Of a stretch of DNA of 64,000 bases, positions 17,851-26,710 are shown piece by piece (the first letter of the stretch is position 1; each line of letters starts with the position of its first letter). The translations under genes were made by a program, and so were the position numbers. The DNA is from Pedobacter frigidisoli (GTDB lineage: Bacteria; Bacteroidota; Bacteroidia; Sphingobacteriales; Sphingobacteriaceae): assembly GCF_004331675.1 (NCBI RefSeq), contig NZ_SJSN01000004.1, forward strand, positions 281,756-345,755. Reading direction: 5' to 3'. The notes under the pieces were generated by a model, which worked only from the letters and a program-made list of their open reading frames with translations, was not told the origin of the DNA and did no database searches.

Positions 17851-19272
17851 TTAGCAAATTTTGATAGATTCGATGCCCAGCAAACTCGCCAATTTCTCTA
17901 ATTTAGCCCCAATATGCCCGATACCAACCGCACAATGATGTGCTGGTCCGTTGGCATTCCAATCACCTACAAACTCTTTTGCCCCAATTGGAAATCTGTA
18001 TCGGCTATTGGTATTTCCAATCTCTAATATCGGACCGGCAACTGATTCTCCATGGGCAATTAAAAAAAAGATTTTACCGCTATTTTCAACTACAGAAAGT
18101 AAGGTTACTGCTCCATGTTTAACCGACATTTCTACCGATAACCCGCTACCCACTTTGCCATGGTAAACCTGAAGTGGTTTTACTTTTATCTTGCCTTGGG
18201 CTATGGCCAAATGGCCTGGTCCATCGTGCCCCATGAGTACGATATCATCCTGAAAATCCATGGCATAATATTCTGTAAAGGAGCCGCCAACGCCAAAGCT
18301 ATCCATAATCTTCATGGCCTGTGCATTTTTGATCTCATACTCGCCAGCAACGGGAACCCCATTTGCAGTAAGCAATGAATTGCCTAATATAATTGAGCTC
18401 ATGGTTGCCGCATTGGCATTTCCTGTGCCTTTGTGGTAATAGGCTAAAGACCCAAGTGTATATTTTGCAACCAATTTGTCTAAGGCAACGGCAGTTTTAG
18501 CTGCATTTTCTATTTCATTTTTTTCGCAAGATGGATCTACTTCGAAAACAGCAAAAAACTCTTCCACCTTCTCGTCTATTTCTGATGGAGAAACTCGGCT
18601 AGCCAGATCGGTAAGTTCATCGGGTTCAATAATCTCAACATGATTTCCAAAAACGGCGCACTGCAAGGTAATGTCTGAGTAGATATCCAACATGCCGCTG
18701 TAATAATTACCCATTAAGCCAAGGGTATTGTTGCTCATGATGTGCGCTACTTTTGCGGCCTCGACCCATTCACCAATCTCCGTCCAGGTTTCCGCATCAT
18801 TTAAAACTCCCGTAATTTGATGAAACTGAATTCCCGAGCGCTTAAAAACATTGGCAATTTCTGGCACGGGACAAGCGGAGCAAAAGGCTAACCACTCGCC
18901 AGTCATTTTTGTACGATCATTTAAGTTGTTAAAGGTTTTATAATTGATTGCCTTTTCTGGTGCCAAATTCAAAACAATAACGGGAACTTTTGCCCTCCTA
19001 ACCACGGGTAATACCGTTGATGAAAGCGCATAAGTAGTGACGTACAAAAAAATCACATCAACATCGCCCTTTTTAAAATCATGCCCGGCGGTAAAGGCTT
19101 TTTCAGCATTATCTATCAATCCTAAATTTAAAACCTCAGCTCCAAAAGCATTCAACCTATTCTCTGCTTCATTGAGGTAACCAATCAAGCGGTTTTCAAG
19201 TCCATCGAATTGTGGTCAGTAGGTATCTAAACCTATGCCGAATAAACCGATTTTAAAATTATGTTTAGTCAT
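17851..19272 (-). pseudogene. L-arabinose/L-fucose isomerase-like gene interrupted by TGA at codon 19
   Basis: From the ATG at 19272 the frame reads 18 residues ending GIGLDTY, then TGA (19216-19218), then PQFDGLENR and a full-length 445-residue family member. In relatives the position is tryptophan (DTYWPQF), so TGG has become TGA. The rest is intact to the end, including the C-terminal GNTNSRYRFP region of FucI/AraC-isomerase-like proteins. Without readthrough, translation could only restart at TTG 19188 or further in, which would lose the first Rossmann strand. As the first gene of the rhamnose operon it may be inactive in this strain; a sequencing error is the main alternative. The substrate in this operon is not known. 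Confidence 0.8.
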
Positions 19273-19593
19273 GATTTTGATTTTTAAGCTTTGAAATTAT
19301 TTTTTTATAACTGATGGCGATAAATCTATCTTGAATTCAGCAGCTCTTGAAATGATATTTGTCGGTGAAGTATTTCCAATGGTATCTATATCGGGTTAGC
19401 GCTGATGTTGAGACATCCTAAATTATGGAAAGCTTTCTGAAACAAGTCAATTATGGTAGGGATAATCAAAAGGTCTATCAAAAAATTACAAATTGGGGGT
19501 TGAGGGAAAGCCAAAAAAAATCATTTTACGAGTGTAGGATTGTAAAATTCTGCACAAGTAAAACTAAAGTGTTGTTTTTGAAGTATAGCTAGC
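19273..19593. promoter_or_regulatory. Divergent promoter region of the rhamnose operon and an SDR gene
   Basis: This 321-base gap separates the first gene of the minus-strand rhamnose cluster from the plus-strand SDR and should hold both promoters and any operator. It is A/T-rich with no convincing reading frame. I could not find a full TAnnTTTG box or a strong palindrome that would mark a regulator site, so no element inside it is assigned. Confidence 0.45.
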
Positions 19594-20313
19594 ATGGATT
19601 TCAGTAATAAGAACATATTGGTAGTTGGCGGAAGCTCGGGCATTGGTTTAGCCTTGATAAAAGACCTTGTAGAAAAAGGTGCTACAGTTTACAACGCCTC
19701 GAGAACGAGCAGCGAAGAATGGCCAGCGGGCATAAAGCACCTCAACCTCGATGTACTGGAAAAACTAGATGACCTAACCACATTTTTACCAACCGAATTA
19801 CATGGACTTGTTTATTCTGTAGGAAGCATTACGCTAAAGCCTTTCGGTAGAGTTTCGGAAGATGATTTTATAAATGATTACCGTTTAAATGTAATTGGTG
19901 CGGCAAAAGTGATTCAACAAGCCTTGAAAAACCTTAAGGCTGCTGGTGCATCTTCTATCGTTTTAATCAGTTCGGTTGCGGCACAAACAGGAATGGGTTT
20001 TCACAGCAGTATTGCAGCAGCAAAGGCTGGTGTTGAGGGACTGACTAAATCACTGGCTGCAGAATTTTCAGCGATTAAAGTTAGGGTAAATGCTGTGGCG
20101 CCATCACTTACTGATACCAGATTGGCCGCTAGCTTGTTAAATAGTGATGACAAGAAAGCTGCTTCTGCAAAAAGACATCCACTGGGAAAATATGGCAACC
20201 CAGAAGATATTGCGGCAGCAATTACTTTTTTACTTGCCGATGAAAGTAATTGGATTACCGGACAAATCATTAATATTGATGGCGGTATGGGAAGCCTGAG
20301 AACTAATCTTTAA
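19594..20313 (+). CDS. SDR-family oxidoreductase lacking the catalytic tyrosine
   Basis: This is a classical short-chain dehydrogenase fold of 239 residues with the coenzyme motif GGSSGIG (12-18) and a Ser126/Ser127 strand end (VLISSVAA). The C-terminal NIDGGMG ending is typical of the family. The YxxxK motif reads I140-A-A-A-K144, so the usual catalytic tyrosine is isoleucine. The NNAG position is also changed (VYSVG). A non-catalytic, binding or altered-mechanism role is possible. I recall relatives with the same HSSIAAAK motif, so this may be a subfamily trait rather than damage. The gene is divergent from the rhamnose operon. Confidence 0.85.
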   Translation: MDFSNKNILVVGGSSGIGLALIKDLVEKGATVYNASRTSSEEWPAGIKHLNLDVLEKLDDLTTFLPTELHGLVYSVGSITLKPFGRVSEDDFINDYRLNVIGAAKVIQQALKNLKAAGASSIVLISSVAAQTGMGFHSSIAAAKAGVEGLTKSLAAEFSAIKVRVNAVAPSLTDTRLAASLLNSDDKKAASAKRHPLGKYGNPEDIAAAITFLLADESNWITGQIINIDGGMGSLRTNL

Positions 20314-20322
20314 ACAGCGTAA

Positions 20323-21180
20323 TCAGTTTTCGCTAATTGCATTGATAACAAGTGTAATCACTTCTGGCGCTTTAACAATCTTGAAATGTCCAATATCATT
20401 AAAGCTAGTCGATTTTATTTCTTTATTCTTATCTAGAAATTCTTCGAGAAAAGGATAGGGTGAAATATGATCATCAGGATCGAAAGCTAGAATATGTTTG
20501 ATGGATTTATCCAAATGGTAAAGATCCAAAAGGTTGAAATAACTGGCAGGAACCTTAACCTCAACAGCAAAGTTTTTAAAGAAAATCTCCTGATCTGATT
20601 TACTCACCATTAAGGAATCTAAACTTTGCTCGAAATTCTCTTTTAACCTGATTAACGGCGCAATGCTGATGAGCAACTTAGGCTTAAACTCCAAATCTTG
20701 CAAAGCTAAAATATTTGCCATTCCGCCCAAAGAGTGACCGATAACAAATTCGATTTCTTCGTATTGATCAAAGATTGCCTTTACCGAATCGCGGTAGAGA
20801 ATGAGGTTAGAAAGTTCGGATATAGAACTTCCATTCCCCGGTGCATCGAAAGTAATAATTTCTACATCCTCTAACTTCTGCAGCTCTACAATAAGTTCGT
20901 AAAAATCTAACGCCTTTGATGCCCAACCGTGGGTGAGCAATATTTTCCTTTTGCCATTCCCCCAACTGAAACAGTTGACTGTAACATTATCTTGGGTAAA
21001 ATATTCATCAAATACCTGTAAACTAAATTGTTTGGATTCGGCTATCAGTTGCTCTTGATGTAAGCGCAAGGGCATTTTTGGAGAATAAAGCACGAACTTA
21101 CGAATAAGGGTATCTCTACTCGGCCCAGGCTCATTGGCAGAGGTGCTGATCTCTTTTACAATCTGTTTTAATGTCTTCAA
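20323..21180 (-). CDS. Alpha/beta hydrolase
   Basis: This 285-residue alpha/beta-hydrolase has the nucleophile elbow GHSLGG (Ser150), an oxyanion-side motif LLTHGWASKA and a late histidine in NDIGHFKIVKAPE. No signal peptide is visible, so it is cytoplasmic. The frame begins with TTG at 21180, preceded directly by an in-frame stop, so TTG or an internal Met must be the start. It converges on the SDR gene with nine bases between the stops. The substrate cannot be told from the sequence; esterase-type activity is likely. Confidence 0.85.
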   Translation of the reverse strand: MKTLKQIVKEISTSANEPGPSRDTLIRKFVLYSPKMPLRLHQEQLIAESKQFSLQVFDEYFTQDNVTVNCFSWGNGKRKILLTHGWASKALDFYELIVELQKLEDVEIITFDAPGNGSSISELSNLILYRDSVKAIFDQYEEIEFVIGHSLGGMANILALQDLEFKPKLLISIAPLIRLKENFEQSLDSLMVSKSDQEIFFKNFAVEVKVPASYFNLLDLYHLDKSIKHILAFDPDDHISPYPFLEEFLDKNKEIKSTSFNDIGHFKIVKAPEVITLVINAISEN

Positions 21181-21200
21181 TCCTCAGTTATAAATAACAA

Positions 21201-21668
21201 TTAAACCAAAAGTCCTTTAATATCTGCGGGAGAATAGTTGATTGATTTTAGCGTTTTATCATCCCCTTTTCTGAAAACCAAGAACAGTCCATCAATTTCC
21301 TTGTAGTAAGATTCCGTTTGATCCTTATCGAAATAATGTTTGATGGTTTGCTCCGCCTCCTCTACAGTTTTGCAGGCTTTGCTCATGTTAGAACGATGAA
21401 CTTCATCAAACAATGTTTTAAACTTTCCGCCCAAACCAAATTCATGAATTGCTCCAGCCAGAACGTACTGTAAATCGCAAAGTGCATCTGCAACTTCCAC
21501 TAAATCGTCGTTTTCTACAGCTTCCTGCAATTCCTTTAATTCTTCAGCCAATAGCGAAATTCGAAGGTTTGCCCTTTGCTTCGATGGAATAATTGGCGTT
21601 TCTAAAATAGGATGCTTAAAAGTGGTATGAAATTCGGCAACTTGGTTTAAGGAATTCGTTTCTTGCAT
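21201..21668 (-). CDS. MazG-like / phosphoribosyl-ATP pyrophosphohydrolase-like protein
   Basis: The central part (LRISLLAEELKELQEAVENDD ... EVADALCDLQYVLAGAI) carries the all-alpha NTP pyrophosphatase pattern EExxE...ExxD, which binds magnesium. The protein would hydrolyse a nucleoside triphosphate to the monophosphate and pyrophosphate, perhaps as house-cleaning. Length is about 155 residues from the ATG at 21668; a longer frame starts at TTG 21698 and is less likely. It is 20 bases upstream of the alpha/beta hydrolase gene, so they may be cotranscribed. Confidence 0.85.
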   Translation of the reverse strand: MQETNSLNQVAEFHTTFKHPILETPIIPSKQRANLRISLLAEELKELQEAVENDDLVEVADALCDLQYVLAGAIHEFGLGGKFKTLFDEVHRSNMSKACKTVEEAEQTIKHYFDKDQTESYYKEIDGLFLVFRKGDDKTLKSINYSPADIKGLLV

Positions 21669-21698
21669 GGTATCGTTTGATTTAATCTTCTGCGGCAA

Positions 21699-22029
21699 AC
21701 TTAAAAAAATAGAAGTAAATATTAAGGGTTAGTCGGTTAAATGTTTTAATTGCTTAATCGACATGGCGTTTATCTAATTTCAAACTTTAAATATGGTTAA
21801 AACCTTTTGGCACAAAAAGGTTTTTAACGCAAAGGGTTCAAAGCTTTCGCAAAGAAGAATTAAGTATGATTGAAGTGTTGGATTCAAAAATCCTCCCCTG
21901 CCCCCTCGAGCGGGGGAAACCACTCATAGTTTGAAAACAATCCGAGCTTACATTTTCCTTAATTCACCGATTAAATAATTAACCAGTTTCAACAGTTCAA
22001 ACAATAGAACAATTGAACAATTCTAACAC
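21699..22029. other. Intergenic region, no gene seen
   Basis: This is a 331-base gap between two minus-strand operons. It contains degenerate pieces of common extragenic sequence: an A/T-rich stretch with AAAACCTTTTGG/CAAAAAGGTTTTT pairing near 21800-21830, a C/G-rich piece around 21890-21915 (CCCCTCGAGCGGGGG), and a run of imperfect CAATTGAACAATT-like repeats near 21990-22020. I see no conserved gene or RNA. Confidence 0.4.
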
Positions 22030-22758
22030 TTAACCTTTCTTCCCTTCACGCACTACCTTAAAAAATTCTTCCTTGTAAGTTTCTCCTATCGGGATGGATT
22101 GATCGTTGATGTAAACCGTATTTCCATCGATCATTTTTATTTTTTCTATCGAAATGATGTACGATTTATGGATGCGGTAAAAAGGTGGTTTTGGCAATTC
22201 GACTTCCAGCTCCCGCAAAGCCTGATAAGTGACGATTCGTTGGCTTGCCGTGTATACTGATACATAGTTTTTCAATCCCTCAATATAAAGGATTTCGTCG
22301 TAGTTAACCTTGATGAATTTATTCTTTGTGTCGCCTTTAATGAAGATAAAATCATTTCCCTGAGGATATGGAGCAACTATTTCCTGCTGAACAGGCACAA
22401 TTGGTGCTAAAATTTGTTGCGCTTTTGTAGCGGCTTTATAAAAACGCTCGTAGGAAATTGGTTTTAAAAGATAATCTACAACATCCAGATCAAAACCCTC
22501 TAGCGCATATTCTGGATAGGCCGTGGTGAGGATTACCTTACATTTACCACCGCAGATTTTAAGAAACTGAATTCCAGTTAATTCTGGCATCTGAATATCC
22601 AAAAACACTAAATCGACTTTCCCTTCGTTTACCAAATTTAAAGCTTCAAAGGCGTTGGTCGTGGTTCCAACCAATTCTAAAAAAGGTGTTTTGGTAATAA
22701 AGGCAGCGATAATATCAGATGCATAAGATTCATCATCAACAGCAAGGCAACGGATCAT
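22030..22758 (-). CDS. LytTR-family response regulator
   Basis: The N-terminal receiver domain (1-115) has acidic residues Asp8/Asp9 and the phosphoacceptor Asp54 in VFLDIQMPE. The C-terminal LytTR DNA-binding domain (about 140-240) holds FYRIHKSYIISIEKI. The 242 residues are normal for the family. It is the last gene of an operon with a histidine kinase and a serine hydrolase, 11 bases after the hydrolase stop. It should be phosphorylated by the kinase at 23972-24979 and control unknown targets, possibly its own operon. Confidence 0.95.
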   Translation of the reverse strand: MIRCLAVDDESYASDIIAAFITKTPFLELVGTTTNAFEALNLVNEGKVDLVFLDIQMPELTGIQFLKICGGKCKVILTTAYPEYALEGFDLDVVDYLLKPISYERFYKAATKAQQILAPIVPVQQEIVAPYPQGNDFIFIKGDTKNKFIKVNYDEILYIEGLKNYVSVYTASQRIVTYQALRELEVELPKPPFYRIHKSYIISIEKIKMIDGNTVYINDQSIPIGETYKEEFFKVVREGKKG

Positions 22759-22769
22759 AGTTTAAAAAT

Positions 22770-23972
22770 TTAAAGTTGTCGTCCTATTTTTGGAATAAAA
22801 TTTTCAAAGTTTATTTGTCTATTCGGATAGTTCCCCATCCTCACAATTATGACTTTATTTTTTGGATTAACATATACAAACTGACCAAGAATTCCCTCAG
22901 CAGTATAATCATTTGCCTTTACCTTAAAATAGTAACCATTGTATTTTGTTTTTTTAATATCCGCACTAATTTTCAATTTAGCAAGTGCAGCATTGGCGCT
23001 TTCCAAATCCTTAAAATAGCGAAAATCATAACAAGCCCACCATTGATTTTTATAACCCAGCTGATCGAGTGTATCTGGATTTGTTGTAGTATCCATCCAC
23101 CTTTTGGATATAATTTGATTTCCATCCCAGTTTCCATTTTTAAGATACAGCCTACCAAGTTTGGCAAAATCTATCGCCGTTGCATTAAAGCAGCAAAAAG
23201 CTTTGGCGGTTTTTTGGTTATCTAAACTCCAAAGCGCATTAGATTCGGCGCCTAAAGGTTGCCACAAATATTCGGCTAGCAGATCCTGAATTTGTCTTCC
23301 ACTTGCCTTTTCTAAAATTGCCGACAGAATCTGCGTATTTACACTTTGGTATTCAAATTTTAATCCTGGCTCACCCTTCATCTTTAGGTTAGCAATCTGA
23401 TTATTTAACGAGCTGCCATAATATAACTTTGTAATTGCAGAAAATGGTGTTTCTTTATTTTCATCATAATCTATTGCAGAGCGCATATCCAACACATGCT
23501 GAATGGTAAGCTTTTTAAAACGTTCATCATTCTTTTCTAAAGTAGGCAAATATTTAATAACCAGATCGTTTGATGAATGAATAATGCCTTTATCAATGGA
23601 AATTCCCATTAAGGTAGCAACGAATGATTTTGCTACCGAGAAACTTGGATGCAATGTATTCTGATTTACGTTTTCGGCAAAACGCTCATAAATGATTGTA
23701 TCGTTTTTGATAATCAGAAATGCGTTGGTGTTGGTTCGGTTGAGAAAGGTGTCCAAATAAATTTTTAACTGCTGATGTTGGATTTGATTGGCTCCAGCAA
23801 TAAAACGGAATGGTTCTTTTGCTGGCAATATTCTTGCATTTCTAAATTTAGAACTGTCTGCTAAATCTGGCTGCCACCATCGAGTAGCCCGAATAGGTGC
23901 ACAAGCCGAAAATAAAGACAGGCTAATTAATAGAACAAATAATGTGGAGCGTTTGCTTAGAGAATTAATCAT
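22770..23972 (-). CDS. Serine hydrolase (class C beta-lactamase-like) lipoprotein
   Basis: A lipoprotein signal ends with Cys24 (SLSLFSAC), so the enzyme is probably membrane-anchored outside the cytoplasm. The SxxK motif is Ser112-Lys115 (SVAKSF), and a tyrosine motif follows near residue 206 (YQSVNTQ). The fold is that of class C beta-lactamases, DD-peptidases and esterases. The 400 residues fit. It lies inside a two-component operon: its ATG overlaps the kinase stop (TGATG), and the regulator follows after 11 bases. Action on a wall fragment or an antibiotic that the kinase responds to is an inference from that position. Confidence 0.88.
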   Translation of the reverse strand: MINSLSKRSTLFVLLISLSLFSACAPIRATRWWQPDLADSSKFRNARILPAKEPFRFIAGANQIQHQQLKIYLDTFLNRTNTNAFLIIKNDTIIYERFAENVNQNTLHPSFSVAKSFVATLMGISIDKGIIHSSNDLVIKYLPTLEKNDERFKKLTIQHVLDMRSAIDYDENKETPFSAITKLYYGSSLNNQIANLKMKGEPGLKFEYQSVNTQILSAILEKASGRQIQDLLAEYLWQPLGAESNALWSLDNQKTAKAFCCFNATAIDFAKLGRLYLKNGNWDGNQIISKRWMDTTTNPDTLDQLGYKNQWWACYDFRYFKDLESANAALAKLKISADIKKTKYNGYYFKVKANDYTAEGILGQFVYVNPKNKVIIVRMGNYPNRQINFENFIPKIGRQL

Positions 23973-24979
23973 CAGATATTCAAGATTAAAGTGGTTTTGT
24001 AAGTATTTCCATTGTTAGAAACCAATAAATCATGTTTCTCCGGGTAAATCAAATCCAATCTCCGTTGAATATTCACCAAACCAACGCCACTTGAATGGTC
24101 CTTTTGTGCATGACTGATTTTATTGCTCACTTCAAAACTCAATCTATTATTTTGAACTTTTAACTTAATGCGAATAGGCTGTTTTTCATCATTTACCACG
24201 CCATGTTTAAAGGCATTTTCTACAAATGGAATCAACATTAAGGCTGCAACTTTCTGATTTGCAATCCCATCAGTTGTAAATTCTACATAAAAATTGGGTT
24301 CAAAACGCATCTTAAATAACTCGATGTAACTTTCCAAATATTCAACCTCTTTGGTTAAGGTTACCTTTCCATCCGGACTTTCATTTAAGGTATAACGCAT
24401 CAAATCTGATAGACGCAAAACCGCATTAGCCAATTTATCTGAAACTGGAATGGCCAAAGAATACACGTAATTTAAAGTGTTGTATAAAAAATGCGGATTA
24501 ATCTGCGATTTAAGAAAGGCCAATTCCGATTTAACTACTTCATCTTTCAACTTTCGATTTGAAATCTCAGACTTAAAATTCTGCTCAACACTGAAAACCG
24601 CAGCAGGAATAACCAAAAAAGAAATGCTATAATAAATGTTATCTGAGATATACTTTGCCATTGGTGTATCTTCAGAATAATTCTTCATCCCAAACCATTG
24701 GAAATATAAAACTTGTTCTATAAAATACCGCATAGCGATGAATAAAGCCATGGTAAATAGAATTCCTAAAATAAGTTGAGGAATTTTACCTCGTTTTAGA
24801 AACGATGGATACAGCCATAAATAGCAAACGTAAAATTCCACAATTTGGATGAAATTCATGGAAATATCAAAGGCTGCCGCACGAAGCGTTACGCCCTTAA
24901 TTAAAATTTCTCCATAGAAATAAGCTAAAACCAAGACCCAGCAAAGGATGTGAATGGAAATAATTTTGATTTTCTTCAT
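23972..24979 (-). CDS. LytS-type sensor histidine kinase
   Basis: Four to five hydrophobic segments fill residues 1-135. The His_kinase domain with KSQINPHFLYNTLNY (His163) and the ATPase domain with IPFVENAFKHGV and SGVGLVNIQRRL follow. There is no large periplasmic domain, so sensing is likely to be within or near the membrane. It heads an operon with the serine hydrolase and the LytTR regulator, its expected partner. At 335 residues it is typical of Bacteroidota LytS-like kinases. Confidence 0.93.
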   Translation of the reverse strand: MKKIKIISIHILCWVLVLAYFYGEILIKGVTLRAAAFDISMNFIQIVEFYVCYLWLYPSFLKRGKIPQLILGILFTMALFIAMRYFIEQVLYFQWFGMKNYSEDTPMAKYISDNIYYSISFLVIPAAVFSVEQNFKSEISNRKLKDEVVKSELAFLKSQINPHFLYNTLNYVYSLAIPVSDKLANAVLRLSDLMRYTLNESPDGKVTLTKEVEYLESYIELFKMRFEPNFYVEFTTDGIANQKVAALMLIPFVENAFKHGVVNDEKQPIRIKLKVQNNRLSFEVSNKISHAQKDHSSGVGLVNIQRRLDLIYPEKHDLLVSNNGNTYKTTLILNI

Positions 24980-25073
24980 GGTTTAAAGCTAGAGAATGTG
25001 TGGCTTTGATGGAATATTGTTATTCCAACACCTTAAAAAATTATCCCAACACCTTGTTTACAGTAAATATTGG

Positions 25074-25556
25074 TTACAGCACCAACAACATCCAAACATT
25101 ACATGCAAAATGGCCTGAATTTCCCAATGGTGCAGATAATTTCTTAAATCCAACTTTTTCATACATAGAAATTGCTGTTTTAAGTTCTGGAAAAGATTCC
25201 AAATACACCTCATTATAACCGAAATGTTGGGCAGACTCAATGCTTTTCTGCATCAACATTTTGCCAACACCTTTTCCCCTAGCTGCAGCCGAAGTATAAA
25301 GCTTTACCAGTTCCACACAACCATCGGGCAAGCCAGAAGTGGGATAAATTCCACAGCCTCCAATTAAAAGTCCATCTTCTTCTGCAACCCAATAATCGGA
25401 CTGTTTAGCCGTAAAGACATTAAATAAGTGATCTGTTGTTGGATCTGTATAAACTGTACCAGGCTTATCGATTTTAAATTCTCGAAGAATGGTTCTGATT
25501 ACTTCTGCAAGTTCGGTGTTATCTTTTTCCTCAATTTTCCGGTAGGTAATGGCCAT
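25074..25556 (-). CDS. GNAT-family N-acetyltransferase
   Basis: This is a single GNAT domain of 160 residues. The acetyl-CoA site is visible as LYTSAAARGKGVGKMLMQ (RGKGVGK) with the following helix, and motif B follows with VYLESFPELKTAISMYEKVGF. It probably transfers an acetyl group to a small amine or protein in the cytoplasm; the acceptor is unknown. The start at 25556 is the first ATG. It is separated from the two-component operon by 94 bases, and nothing links them. Confidence 0.9.
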   Translation of the reverse strand: MAITYRKIEEKDNTELAEVIRTILREFKIDKPGTVYTDPTTDHLFNVFTAKQSDYWVAEEDGLLIGGCGIYPTSGLPDGCVELVKLYTSAAARGKGVGKMLMQKSIESAQHFGYNEVYLESFPELKTAISMYEKVGFKKLSAPLGNSGHFACNVWMLLVL

Positions 25557-25655
25557 GGCGTTTTTTCTTCAAAGTTAAAAATCCAGCGATAAGCTTTAAA
25601 GAAAAATCAAACAAATTAGCTACACAAATCATTTAATAAAGAAACAGATACTATC

Positions 25656-25943
25656 ATGGAAAACGAAAAGGATAAAACAAATGAAGCGCAAACGAATTCG
25701 CACCCAAAACCAACTGATGATATACAATTGGAAATTGAAACCGTAGTTCCGTCAGCAGAAAAAGAAGAATCTACAATAACTAAAGATGATTCATCAAGCG
25801 AGGAAGATAAGGAAGTGCACAAAAAACCAGAAGAGAAAATAGATGCCGATGAAAAGGAGGAGGTTACTGAGGTTAACGAAAATAAGGATAATTCGGACGA
25901 TGACCATGCTGATAAAATTGAGACAGTTACACCGAGTGCCTAA
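25656..25943 (+). CDS. Small, highly charged hypothetical protein
   Basis: This 95-residue protein is composed mostly of E, D, K, T and S, with no hydrophobic core, so it is probably disordered and soluble. A short motif occurs twice: IETVVPSAEK near residue 28 and IETVTPSA at the very end. I do not know a family. It is preceded by an A/T-rich leader and followed by a non-coding gap before the lipoprotein gene. Because of its composition it could be a weakly conserved frame, but codon use and a clean start make a real gene more likely. Confidence 0.5.
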   Translation: MENEKDKTNEAQTNSHPKPTDDIQLEIETVVPSAEKEESTITKDDSSSEEDKEVHKKPEEKIDADEKEEVTEVNENKDNSDDDHADKIETVTPSA

Positions 25944-26059
25944 GTTAAGATAGAATAAAGTGCAACCACTGAAATAGATTAATTATTTTGGCGTTATGTT
26001 TGCACTATAGAAATGCCCATTAATTACGGGCATAATCTCTATTACTTAATACACACAAA

Positions 26060-26662
26060 ATGAAACAGAAATTATTGATCTGTCTTTTAACTGTCGGCCT
26101 CTTTGGTTGCGGCATTAACAGGCAAGCGCAACAAATTAAAGCGTTAGAAGACTGCACCTATAAAATTACAGGCGTTCAACAAGTATCCATCGCCGGCACA
26201 GATGTTAAAAAACTGATGGAGCAGCAGAGCTTTAGTTTAACAAGTTTACCAGGTGTTGCCCTTGGTTTGTTAAGAAAAGACATTCCATTAAAAGCCAACC
26301 TTAATCTCGAAATCACTAATCCGTCGGCAAATCTTGCTGCCATTAATCAGTTTGAGTACAAAATATTGGTCAACAATACCGATTTAGCTGAAGGTGTTAT
26401 CAATCAGAATGTTAGTATTGCCCACGGACAAACCGTAACCGTTCCTGTTCAATTAATCAGTAATATCTATGGATTAATCTCTAACGGAAATGTTTTCAAT
26501 GATATTATGAAAGCGGCTCAAAAAGGATCTTCATCAAAAGATGAAAAACTTGGTTTATTAACGATTAAGATTAAACCAACATTCATGTTAGGAGGTACTC
26601 CAGTAAAATATCCAGGGTACATTACCATTAATAAAGATATTAGCAGTAAAATTTTGCTGTAA
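26060..26662 (+). CDS. LEA14-like lipoprotein
   Basis: The signal (LICLLTVGLFGCG) has a lipobox cysteine at residue 17. The mature part (about 183 residues) resembles the LEA14/water-stress beta-sandwich fold: LKANLNLEITNPSANLAAI, then NNTDLAEG, then alternating strands. Such proteins are periplasmic or outer-membrane-facing and have no known enzymatic activity. A strong bidirectional terminator follows (26672-26704). Function in this organism is unknown. Confidence 0.8.
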   Translation: MKQKLLICLLTVGLFGCGINRQAQQIKALEDCTYKITGVQQVSIAGTDVKKLMEQQSFSLTSLPGVALGLLRKDIPLKANLNLEITNPSANLAAINQFEYKILVNNTDLAEGVINQNVSIAHGQTVTVPVQLISNIYGLISNGNVFNDIMKAAQKGSSSKDEKLGLLTIKIKPTFMLGGTPVKYPGYITINKDISSKILL

Positions 26663-26671
26663 AAACAGTAC

Positions 26672-26704
26672 AAAAAAGCCCTCAAAATTATTTAGGGCTT
26701 TTTT
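26672..26704. terminator. Bidirectional rho-independent terminator
   Basis: AAAAAAGCCCT and AGGGCTTTTTT form a stem with A/T tracts on both sides. It sits between the convergent LEA14-like and S41 protease genes and can serve both. Confidence 0.85.
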
Positions 26705-26710
26705 GTGCAT

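Noticed and set aside
19216..19218. Selenocysteine at the TGA codon
   Set aside because: The family position is tryptophan, the context shows no SECIS-like hairpin directly after it, and no selenoprotein genes are in view.
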